NCBI GenBank assembly: GCA_013289785.1
Contig: JABCZE010000026.1
Coordinates: 1-10,862 of the forward strand
Length of the DNA stretch: 10,862 nucleotides
Direction of reading: 5' to 3'
From: Vulcanimicrobiota bacterium
GTDB taxonomy: Bacteria; Vulcanimicrobiota; Vulcanimicrobiia; Vulcanimicrobiales; Vulcanimicrobiaceae
The translations under genes were made by a program, and so were the position numbers. Numbering within the stretch: the first letter of the stretch is position 1; each line of letters starts with the position of its first letter. The notes under the pieces were generated by a model. It searched no databases, was not told the origin of the DNA, and saw only the letters and a list, made by a program, of their open reading frames with translations. Positions 1 through 5,843 of the stretch are shown piece by piece.

Positions 1-984
1 AACTGGACGGAGGCGCGAAAGCACAAGCCTGAAGGCGACGTGCTCGCCGAAGCCGAGCGCCGTCGCGACCTAATGCTGCGACTCGTCGTCGGGCACGAGA
101 CGGTCGTCGATCGCATCGAGGGCGGCTCCCCCGAAACGATCGCATGGGCGGAGCGAAGCGACTCGGATAGCCGCTATTCGGTGCATTGCGCGCCGCACGA
201 GGTCGCGGAGTTCTTACGGACGACGCTCTTTTCGCGTACGCCGAGCGTCATCTTGACCAGCGCGACGCTCTCGACGAACGGCTCGTTCGATTTCGTGCGC
301 CGTACGCTTGGAATCGACGACGCGCAAGAGCTCATCGCGACGTCGCCGTTCGACTACGCGCGCCAGGCCCGCCTTTTTATCGCGCCGGCAGACCTCAATC
401 CAAAGTCGGCGGATTTTGCGCGCCGCGCCGCTCCGTTGGTTGAAGAGTGCCTCGATCGAACGCGCGGGCGCGCGTTCGTGCTATTCACGTCGTACGCGCG
501 GTTGCGGGAGGTCTACGCGCTGCTTGCCGATCGACTGGCGTTTCCGGTTCGGTTGCAAGGCCAGCTCCCACGCTCGCACCTCATCGATTGGTTTCGACGG
601 ACGCCCGGCGCGGTATTGTTTGCCACCGGAACGTTCTGGGAGGGAATCGACGTCGTGGGCGACGCGCTGTCGTGCGTGATCATCGACCGGCTTCCATTTC
701 CTTCGCCGAGCGATCCGCTGGTCATGGCGCGAGTGCGCGCGCTCGAAGCGCGCGGGCTCGACGGCTTCGAGCACTACATGGTTCCCGCCGCCACGGTGCG
801 TCTCAAACAGGGGTTCGGGCGTCTCATTCGCAGCGGTAACGACCGCGGCCTGATGGCGCTGCTCGACGGGCGGGCGATATCGACGCGCTACGGCGCTACG
901 ATTCTGGCAGCGCTGCCGCCGGCGCTGCGAATCGAGCATCTCGACGACCTAACACTCTTCTTTTCGCCGGCCGAAGCCGGCTAA
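1..984 (+). CDS. dinG: DinG/XPD-family ATP-dependent DNA helicase, C-terminal part (5' end outside window)
   Basis: Superfamily 2 helicase of the DinG/YoaA type, which unwinds 5'-overhang DNA and DNA-RNA hybrids during repair. The frame is open from base 1, so 327 residues are visible and the N-terminal half (Walker A, Fe-S region, DEAH box) lies upstream of the window. Visible helicase motifs, in visible-residue numbering: ILTSATLS about 84-91 (motif III), FVLFTSY about 159-165 (motif IV), ATGTFWEGID about 208-217 (motif V) and QGFGRLIRS about 270-278 (motif VI with its arginines), then DGR near 290. The order and wording of these motifs are typical of DinG C-terminal domains. A GTG at 40 is in frame but is internal, since the homology continues upstream of it. 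The gene converges on the anti-sigma gene and the two stop codons overlap. Without the N-terminus I cannot tell DinG from YoaA or a DinG with an added exonuclease domain. Confidence 0.9.
   Translation, partial: NWTEARKHKPEGDVLAEAERRRDLMLRLVVGHETVVDRIEGGSPETIAWAERSDSDSRYSVHCAPHEVAEFLRTTLFSRTPSVILTSATLSTNGSFDFVRRTLGIDDAQELIATSPFDYARQARLFIAPADLNPKSADFARRAAPLVEECLDRTRGRAFVLFTSYARLREVYALLADRLAFPVRLQGQLPRSHLIDWFRRTPGAVLFATGTFWEGIDVVGDALSCVIIDRLPFPSPSDPLVMARVRALEARGLDGFEHYMVPAATVRLKQGFGRLIRSGNDRGLMALLDGRAISTRYGATILAALPPALRIEHLDDLTLFFSPAEAG
966..981 (-). terminator. GC hairpin at the dinG / anti-sigma convergent junction
   Basis: GCCGGC, CGAA, GCCGGC forms a perfect 6-bp stem with a 4-base loop. Read on the minus strand it is a C(UUCG)G tetraloop, an exceptionally stable RNA hairpin. 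It begins at the last base of the anti-sigma stop codon, which is the position expected for a 3' end signal of the acs-sigma-anti-sigma unit. Read on the plus strand the loop is CGAA and the stem forms the last codons of dinG. No run of U follows on either strand (the minus side continues GAAAAGAAG), so it is not a textbook intrinsic terminator. It may act as an mRNA-stabilising 3' hairpin or a weak bidirectional terminator. Confidence 0.5.
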
Positions 985-1625
985 TAGGGAAGCTGCGCCT
1001 GCGCGACGACGCGCGGGCCGTCCATCAGGGCCAGCTGCTCCATGCGATGGCTCTTGGGTAGATAGAGCATGGCAACCCGGCCGTGCGGTACGACGTCACC
1101 CAGCATCGTCTGCGCCCCGTCGTGCATCCAGGCCACATGCAGCGCGTGCGACGCGCCTCGCACCACGATTACATACCACGAGCCATCGGAAGGGTACATA
1201 ACGTCGGCCGCGAGCGCACCGCCGGCCGGCCGGAAACTCGCCGTGCGATGCGCAGTCGTGGCAAGCCGGTCCATCGCCGCGCTTTGCGAGAGCATCGCAT
1301 CCTGCATTACGCGATTTCGTTCCCACAGGTACGCCGAGGGAAGAATCCCGATGAGAAACGCCGCGGCGACGGCCGCAAAGCGCCACGGCGCCTGCGGCTG
1401 ACGCGCAGGCGCGAGAAGGCGTTCGACGCGATTGGTCAACGCTTCCGGCGCTCGCCGGCGCGTTTCCAGCGACGCAATCGTGTCGACGTCGCGTTCCGCT
1501 TCGCCGACGAGTTTCGCGCATTCGGCGCAGACCCGCAGGTGTGCTTCCAGCGCGGCGGACTCGGTGGCGTCGAGCGCGCCCAGCGCATAGAGCGCGGCGC
1601 GCTCTCCAAAATGCGCGTCGGTCAT
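981..1625 (-). CDS. Zinc-binding transmembrane anti-sigma factor, RskA-like
   Basis: A 214-residue anti-sigma factor predicted to hold the neighbouring ECF sigma factor at the inner membrane. The N-terminal domain contains the ZAS signature H-x3-C-x2-C (H29, C33, C36). One hydrophobic segment at about 82-101 (FAAVAAAFLIGILPSAYLW) is the likely membrane span. The C-terminal half (about 110-214) would be outside the cytoplasm. It resembles the RskA C-terminal domain: the stretch SDGSWYVIVV...HALHVAWMHDG fits the usual pattern of strands around a YxLWL-like core. The start codon ATG at 1625 overlaps the sigma stop codon as ATGA, so the two are probably translationally coupled. The 3' end overlaps the dinG stop by two shared bases. 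The signal it senses cannot be read from the sequence. The pairing with the sigma gene is strong, but the RskA label rests on pattern memory. Confidence 0.85.
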   Translation of the reverse strand: MTDAHFGERAALYALGALDATESAALEAHLRVCAECAKLVGEAERDVDTIASLETRRRAPEALTNRVERLLAPARQPQAPWRFAAVAAAFLIGILPSAYLWERNRVMQDAMLSQSAAMDRLATTAHRTASFRPAGGALAADVMYPSDGSWYVIVVRGASHALHVAWMHDGAQTMLGDVVPHGRVAMLYLPKSHRMEQLALMDGPRVVAQAQLPY

Positions 1626-2176
1626 CGCTCGCCTCCCTCAGATCCAAGGCTCGCGGCAATCTTCCGCAGCCCATGGCTGATGCGGCTCTTGATCGTACCC
1701 AGCGGCGCGTTGAGCTCCGAGGCGATCTCGGTGTGGGTCTTCCCTTCGTAAAACGCAAGCGCTACCGCGGCGCGTTGGTCGTCGGGAAGTTTAGCGAAGG
1801 CGCGGCGCACGCGGTCGCGCTCGATGGGATCGGCCACTTCGAGTTCTTGATGTTCGACCGGCATCGCGGCGAGCCGCTCCTCTAACCGAAGCCGGCGACT
1901 CTGCCGGCGACGTCGCGAGATCGCTTCGTTGCGCACGCAGACCACCAAAAAGCTGCGGAGCGAGCCGCGCCCGGACGAATATGCCGACGGCGAGCGCCAC
2001 AACCGCGCGATCGCATCGGCAACGCAATCCTGCGCCTCTTCGCTGTTGCTCAGGACGTTGTATGCGACGGAATAGAGCAGCGACGCGTATTCCCGATACG
2101 CCCGCGCGAACGCCCAACGCTCGTGTGCCGCGAATGCTACCGCCAAAGCCTCCTCGTCGCCGGACGCCCGTGCCAT
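1622..2176 (-). CDS. ECF-type RNA polymerase sigma-70 factor (SigK-like)
   Basis: A 184-residue sigma factor of the extracytoplasmic-function class, with only regions 2 and 4. Region 2 spans about 23-92: YREYASLLYSVAYNVL, then the EEAQDCVADAIARLW helix that contacts core and the -10 element. Region 4 spans about 125-175, with LPDDQRAAVALAFYEG followed by the helix-turn-helix HTEIASELNAPLGTIKSRISHGLRKI that reads the -35 element. It overlaps the anti-sigma gene by ATGA and lies 66 bases after acs on the same strand. The ATG at 2176 is the only reasonable start. The nearest Shine-Dalgarno-like sequence is about 19 bases upstream, unusually far. The SigK/RskA-like assignment comes from the partner's domain structure; its regulon is unknown. 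Confidence 0.88.
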   Translation of the reverse strand: MARASGDEEALAVAFAAHERWAFARAYREYASLLYSVAYNVLSNSEEAQDCVADAIARLWRSPSAYSSGRGSLRSFLVVCVRNEAISRRRRQSRRLRLEERLAAMPVEHQELEVADPIERDRVRRAFAKLPDDQRAAVALAFYEGKTHTEIASELNAPLGTIKSRISHGLRKIAASLGSEGGER

Positions 2177-2195
2177 GGGGTCTCGGGGTTCGACG

Positions 2196-2203
2196 CTCCT
2201 CCC
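2196..2203 (-). promoter_or_regulatory. Strong but distant Shine-Dalgarno-like site upstream of the sigma gene
   Basis: The minus strand reads GGGAGGAG here, an excellent match to the anti-Shine-Dalgarno sequence. It ends 19 bases before the ATG at 2176, against the usual 5-10. No ATG, GTG or TTG lies in frame between the site and 2176. It may serve through a folded leader, be incidental, or mean that the annotated start is slightly wrong. Confidence 0.35.
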
Positions 2204-2242
2204 AGGAACGCCGCCAGGCTTCCAAGCGGATGAGAACGCGGG

Positions 2243-4195
2243 CTACTCTTCCTGCGCGACCTCGATCTTGGCACGCTCGGCCAGTTCGTGAACGACCGAA
2301 GAATCAGCCAGCGTCGTCGTATCCCCAAGCGTCCGCCCCTCGGCGATGTCGCGCAGCAAACGACGCATGATCTTGCCGCTGCGCGTCTTAGGAAGCTCTT
2401 GAGTAAACGTCACGTACTTCGGGCGCGTGAACTTTCCGAGTTTCGATCCGACGTGATCGCGCAGCTCGTCGGCCAACTCGGGCGTTCCCGTAAGACCGCC
2501 CTTGAGCGAGACGAATGCATAGATAGCTTGGCCGGTCATCTCGTCGAGCTTCCCGCAGACCGCCGCCTCCGCGACCCGCGGATGATCGACCAGCGCGCTT
2601 TCGACCTCCGTGGTTGAGATGCGGTGGCCGCTGACGTTCATCACGTCGTCGATGCGACCCATGAACCAGTAGTTGCCGCCGGCATCGCGCCGCGCGCCGT
2701 CGCCCGCGAAGTAGCGATGCGGCACTTTCGACCAATAGGTCTGCACGTAGCGCTCGTCGTCGCCCCAAATGCCGCGCAGCATGCCGGGCCACGGCTGTGT
2801 GAGCACGACGTAGCCGCCACCGCCGAGCGGAACGCTCTCGCCGCGATCGTTGACGATGTCGGCGCCGATGCCGGGTAAGGGCCGCGTCGCACTGCCCGGC
2901 AGGAGCGTCGTGACGCCGGGAAGCGGCGCGATCATGATGCCGCCGGTCTCCGTCTGCCACCAGGTATCGACGACCGGCGTGGTGTTCGCGCCGATCCACT
3001 CGCGATACCAGATCCAAGCTTCGGGATTGATCGGTTCGCCGACCGTGCCCAGCAGGCGCAACGACGACAGATCGTGCCTTGCCGGATATTCGGTTCCCCA
3101 CTTCATGAAGGTTCGAATCGCCGTCGGCGCCGTGTAGAGAATCGTGACGCCGTAGCGTTCGACGATCTCCCAAAAGCGGTCCTTATCGGGGAAATCGGGC
3201 GTGCCTTCGTAGAGCACGCTGGTCGCGCCGTTTGCCAAGGGTCCGTAGACGATATACGAGTGCCCAGTCACCCAGCCGATGTCGGCGGTGCACCAATAGA
3301 TATCGCGCTCCGCTTTGAGGTCGAAGACCAGCTCGTGCGTCATCGCGGCCTGCGTCAAGTATCCCGCCGTCGTGTGCTTAATGCCCTTGGGTTTGGCGGT
3401 GGTGCCGCTCGTGTAGAGAAGGAAGAGCAGGGCCTCGGCATTCATCGGCTCGGGTTCGCACTCCGTCGATTCGCCGGCGACCAGCTCGCTCCACCAAATG
3501 TCGCGCGTCTCGTGCATGAAGACGTCATCGCCTACGCGGCGGGCCACGATGCAGTGCGCGATCGTCGGCGTCCGCTCCATTGCGATGTCGCAATTGCGTT
3601 TGAGCGGCACTTTGTTCCCACGGCGCCATCCGAAATCTGCGGTGATGAGCGCGACGCAGCTTGCGTCGTTGACGCGATCGACGATCGATTCGGGCGAGAA
3701 ACCGCCGAAGATCACGGAGTGAGCCGCGCCGATGCGGGCGCAGGCGAGCATAGCGACCGGCAACTCGGGGATCATCGGCATGTAGATCGCGACGCGGTCG
3801 CCTTTGCGAATTCCTAGCTTGCGCAATCCGTTGGCAAACCGGTTGACGTCGTCGAGAAGCTCGCGATACGTGAGCGTGCGGCGATCGCCCGGCTCGCCCT
3901 CGAAGTAATAGGCGATCTTGTCGCCCGCTCCCGCGCGCACGTGGCGGTCGAGACAGTTGACCGCTACGTTGAGCTCCCCGTCGCCGAACCATTTCGCAAA
4001 GGGTTCGTTCCACTCCAGCGTTTGCGTGAAGGGCTTGCTCCATTCCAGCTTTCGGGCCCAGCCGGCCCAGAACGCGGTGTAGTCGCGCTCGGCTTGCTCG
4101 TAGAGTTCGCCGGTCGCGTTGGCCTGCGACGCAAACTCGGGAGAGGGTGGGAAGCGGCGGTGCTCCTCGAAGAGCGCCTCGATGGCGGAACTCAT
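2243..4195 (-). CDS. acs: Acetyl-CoA synthetase (AMP-forming)
   Basis: Converts acetate, ATP and CoA to acetyl-CoA, AMP and pyrophosphate in the cytoplasm. At 650 residues it matches the usual Acs length. Signatures in order: N-terminal Acs domain with the FPPSPEFASQAN start region; the ATP-binding loop YTSGTTAKPKG at 261-271; WCTADIGWVTGHSYIVYGPL at about 301-320; TWWQTETGG at 411-419, including the Trp that limits the acyl pocket to acetate in known Acs enzymes; and the C-terminal lysine motif PKTRSGK with Lys608, equivalent to the lysine whose acetylation silences Acs elsewhere. The loop carries Ala where most adenylating enzymes have Gly or Ser, a variant I believe also occurs in other Acs proteins. 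The ATG at 4195 fits the family N-terminus, but no good ribosome-binding site precedes it. It is first of three minus-strand genes and diverges from the tlpA-like gene. Confidence 0.96.
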   Translation of the reverse strand: MSSAIEALFEEHRRFPPSPEFASQANATGELYEQAERDYTAFWAGWARKLEWSKPFTQTLEWNEPFAKWFGDGELNVAVNCLDRHVRAGAGDKIAYYFEGEPGDRRTLTYRELLDDVNRFANGLRKLGIRKGDRVAIYMPMIPELPVAMLACARIGAAHSVIFGGFSPESIVDRVNDASCVALITADFGWRRGNKVPLKRNCDIAMERTPTIAHCIVARRVGDDVFMHETRDIWWSELVAGESTECEPEPMNAEALLFLLYTSGTTAKPKGIKHTTAGYLTQAAMTHELVFDLKAERDIYWCTADIGWVTGHSYIVYGPLANGATSVLYEGTPDFPDKDRFWEIVERYGVTILYTAPTAIRTFMKWGTEYPARHDLSSLRLLGTVGEPINPEAWIWYREWIGANTTPVVDTWWQTETGGIMIAPLPGVTTLLPGSATRPLPGIGADIVNDRGESVPLGGGGYVVLTQPWPGMLRGIWGDDERYVQTYWSKVPHRYFAGDGARRDAGGNYWFMGRIDDVMNVSGHRISTTEVESALVDHPRVAEAAVCGKLDEMTGQAIYAFVSLKGGLTGTPELADELRDHVGSKLGKFTRPKYVTFTQELPKTRSGKIMRRLLRDIAEGRTLGDTTTLADSSVVHELAERAKIEVAQEE

Positions 4196-4222
4196 AGGCG
4201 TGTCGCTTACGAGGGCCGCGCG

Positions 4223-4234
4223 GGCAGGCCTGCC
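4223..4234. repeat. Perfect 12-base palindrome GGCAGGCCTGCC
   Basis: GGCAGG followed directly by its reverse complement CCTGCC. It abuts the repeat-like element at 4237-4260. It could be a regulator site for acs or the outer part of the repeat unit. With no loop it would form a cruciform poorly, so a dimeric protein site or repeat boundary is more plausible than an RNA hairpin. Confidence 0.45.
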
Positions 4235-4236
4235 GA

Positions 4237-4260
4237 ATCCTTCGACAAGTCAGGATGACA
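4237..4260. repeat. Likely copy of a widespread dispersed intergenic repeat
   Basis: The stretch ATCCTTCGACAAG-TCAGGATGACA closely matches, from memory, a short sequence found in many unrelated bacterial genomes between genes, usually with CAAGCTCAGG at its centre. This copy lacks the central C. ATCCT (4237-4241) and AGGAT (4252-4256) are inverted repeats. CTT (4240-4242) and AAG (4247-4249) form a smaller nested stem around CGAC. It sits just upstream of the Shine-Dalgarno site of the thioredoxin gene. Only one copy is present in this window, so the claim of dispersal depends on recall and needs a genome search. Confidence 0.5.
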
Positions 4261-4261
4261 C

Positions 4262-4265
4262 AGGA
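4262..4265 (+). promoter_or_regulatory. Ribosome-binding site fixing the tlpA-like start
   Basis: AGGA lies 6 bases before the ATG at 4272, ideal spacing. This supports 4272 over the longer open frame that begins at 4119, whose extra 51 residues would run antisense to the acs N-terminus and through the repeat. Confidence 0.6.
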
Positions 4266-4271
4266 CAAATA

Positions 4272-4781
4272 ATGCTGGCTGCACTCGTCCTCGCTGCATT
4301 GACCGCCCCCGCGCAAACGGGACTTGCAACGATTCAATACGACGCGCCCCCGCCGAACTTCGCGATCGCGACGGCGCGCAAAACGACGTACCTTTCGGAT
4401 CTACGCGGACGCGTCGTGGTCGTGGATTTTTGGGCGACGTGGTGCGACGTTTGTACCGCCGAACTGAAGGACTTCGTTCGGGCTGCCTCCGTCTTCGGCA
4501 AAGGCGTCGCCGTGGTAACGGTTTCCGACGAAATCCCTGGAGTCGCATCGAGCTATCTCGAGCATTGGGACATCGCGTTGCCGCTCGTCGAAGACGAGCA
4601 GGGCGCGATCTTTCGCATCTACTCCGTCTCGAAAATCCCGGTGACGCTGGTGCTCGACCCCGCGGGTGCCGTTTCGTACGTTTCCGTTGGCGGCCTGAGC
4701 TGGCAAGAACTGGTCCAAGCAATCGACCGCGCCCAAGGTGACCCTACGGCTAGCACTCACGCCGCAGGAGTGCTACAGTAG
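4272..4781 (+). CDS. TlpA/ResA-like thioredoxin-fold protein, probably exported
   Basis: A 169-residue thioredoxin-family protein of the TlpA/ResA/AhpC-TSA type, likely acting in disulfide reduction outside the cytoplasm, for example in cytochrome maturation. Residues 1-19 are hydrophobic (LAALVLAALTAPAQT) and look like an export signal, though the usual N-terminal Lys/Arg is missing. The active site is WATWCDVC with C58 and C61; the pair CDVC differs from the common CPPC/CPxC. The cis-proline loop KIPVTLVLD is at 121-129. The domain begins with the typical APPPNFAIAT...LSDLRGRVVVVDFWA. The last residues (about 160-168) are encoded by a CIRCE operator, so this tail may be dictated by regulation rather than protein function. 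It lies 5 bases before hrcA and may share transcription with it. The substrate is unknown. Confidence 0.82.
   Translation: MLAALVLAALTAPAQTGLATIQYDAPPPNFAIATARKTTYLSDLRGRVVVVDFWATWCDVCTAELKDFVRAASVFGKGVAVVTVSDEIPGVASSYLEHWDIALPLVEDEQGAIFRIYSVSKIPVTLVLDPAGAVSYVSVGGLSWQELVQAIDRAQGDPTASTHAAGVLQ
4751..4775 (+). promoter_or_regulatory. CIRCE operator (HrcA-binding site)
   Basis: TAGCACTC, nine bases (ACGCCGCAG), then GAGTGCTA: a perfect 8-base inverted repeat matching the CIRCE consensus TTAGCACTC-N9-GAGTGCTAA except for the outermost base of each arm (C at 4750 and C at 4776). It ends 11 bases before the hrcA start codon. HrcA binds CIRCE and represses heat-shock operons until GroE can no longer keep it active. 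The whole element lies inside the last codons of the thioredoxin gene, encoding ASTHAAGVL in part. Confidence 0.93.
4771..4779 (+). promoter_or_regulatory. Possible extended -10 promoter for hrcA
   Basis: TGCTACAGT fits an extended -10 (TGn followed by TACAGT, four of six bases of TATAAT). No good -35 lies 16-18 bases upstream, where the CIRCE left arm sits. Standard spacing would put the transcription start at about 4786-4787, on or beside the GTG of hrcA, giving a leaderless mRNA. The TG and the first -10 bases are part of the CIRCE right arm, so bound HrcA would block polymerase. This is inference from sequence only. Confidence 0.35.
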
Positions 4782-4786
4782 GGGGC

Positions 4787-5842
4787 GTGATAGAGAGCAT
4801 CGGCCTCGACAAGCGCAAGGCGTACATTTTGGCCACGGTGGTTTACGAGTACATCGGGACCGCCGAACCCGTCGGGTCGCAGGCATTGACCCAAAAATAC
4901 AATCTCGGTATCAGCTCGGCGACCGTCCGAAACGAGATGGCGGAGCTTGAAGCGGCGGGCTATTTGGTGCAGCCGCACACCTCAGCTGGGCGGATCCCCT
5001 CCGATGCCGGGTATCGCACCTATGTCGACCGGTTGATGCAGCCCGAAGAGCTAACCGGGGACGACCGCCGGCGCATCCGCGACGAGCTGAGCGACGCCAC
5101 GCGCGAGCTCGACGAAATCATCGATCACACGACGCGCTTGCTCGGGCGCCTTTCGAACAATTTGGCGTTCGTCACCAAGCCGCAGCAAGAGACGCAAACT
5201 TTCAAACACATCCAGCTGATCTGGCTCTCTCCCCACACCGGCGTCGCGATCGTGGTAACCTCGCTCGGCGTCGCCGCGCAGAGCCTCTTCGAGCTGGGCG
5301 CCGAAGTGCAGCCCGACGATTTAACGCGTTTCTCGAACGCGCTCAACGCGCGCCTGGCAAACCGGTCGCTTCGCGAGGTCACGGAGAGCGAGATCTCGGG
5401 CGCCGCATTCGAAGTGGGCGTTTCGGAGGATCTTCGGGGCGCCGTAGTCACCGCATGCCTCTCGGCACGATCGAACGAGCAGCCCAACATCGCGTCGGCC
5501 GGCGCGCAGAATCTTCTCGATCAGCCCGAGTTTCAGGATCTTCGCAAGCTTCGTTCGATCTTGCGGATTGTGGAGGAGCAGAAGACGCTCTACCAACTCG
5601 TCGCCGACGCGATGACTGCCGATACCGCGAGCGTCAAGATCGGTCGCGAGCTCGGCAACGAAGAACTTGCGGACCTCTCGATCGTAACGGTGCCCTATCA
5701 TTTCGGACCTCACGCCTTTGGAATGCTCTCGATCCTGGGCCCGCGACGCATGCCCTATGCGCGTCTCGTGGCGCTCGCCTCCGGCACCGCCGAATCGCTG
5801 AGCCAACGTCTCTCCGACGTGGACCACCTTCCAAGCACGTAG
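4787..5842 (+). CDS. hrcA: Heat-inducible transcription repressor HrcA
   Basis: Repressor of class I heat-shock genes; dimers bind CIRCE, and an intact CIRCE lies just upstream. At 351 residues it has the standard HrcA length. The N-terminal winged helix (about 1-80) carries the family hallmark ISSATVRNEMAELEAAGYL followed by QPHTSAGRIPSDAGYRTYVD. A GAF-like middle domain with the inserted dimerisation segment follows, and the C-terminus LGPRRMPYARLVAL is typical (usual form GPxRMxYxxxI). The GTG at 4787 gives an N-terminus (LDKRKAYILATVVYEYIGTAEPVGS) aligned with known HrcA starts, and no other start codon occurs before residue 51. No Shine-Dalgarno site has proper spacing (AGGGGG is 1 base away), which suits leaderless or coupled translation. 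dnaJ follows after one base. Confidence 0.97.
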   Translation: MIESIGLDKRKAYILATVVYEYIGTAEPVGSQALTQKYNLGISSATVRNEMAELEAAGYLVQPHTSAGRIPSDAGYRTYVDRLMQPEELTGDDRRRIRDELSDATRELDEIIDHTTRLLGRLSNNLAFVTKPQQETQTFKHIQLIWLSPHTGVAIVVTSLGVAAQSLFELGAEVQPDDLTRFSNALNARLANRSLREVTESEISGAAFEVGVSEDLRGAVVTACLSARSNEQPNIASAGAQNLLDQPEFQDLRKLRSILRIVEEQKTLYQLVADAMTADTASVKIGRELGNEELADLSIVTVPYHFGPHAFGMLSILGPRRMPYARLVALASGTAESLSQRLSDVDHLPST

Positions 5843-5843
5843 C

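Larger units (their letters stand above)
4196..4271. other. Divergent intergenic region between acs and tlpA
   Basis: These 76 bases are the only space for promoters of both acs (leftward) and the thioredoxin gene (rightward). I see no convincing -35/-10 pair on either strand. The gap is occupied mainly by a 12-base palindrome and a repeat-like sequence, listed separately. The thioredoxin reading frame stays open back to 4119 through this repeat, but that extension reads like non-coding sequence and opposes acs. Confidence 0.6.

Noticed and set aside
2192..2223. ECF-type autoregulatory promoter (GGAAG ... CGTC) before the sigma gene
   Set aside because: The separation is about 23 bases, too long for the usual 16-17, and the -35 word is imperfect.
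3074..3817. Plus-strand open frame (247 codons) antisense to acs
   Set aside because: The composition is that of a reverse-frame shadow, and acs carries every family motif through this stretch.
4119..4271. N-terminal extension of the thioredoxin reading frame back to 4119
   Set aside because: It overlaps the acs start on the other strand and runs through repeat-like sequence. It would bury the hydrophobic export segment, and the ATG at 4272 has a well-spaced AGGA.
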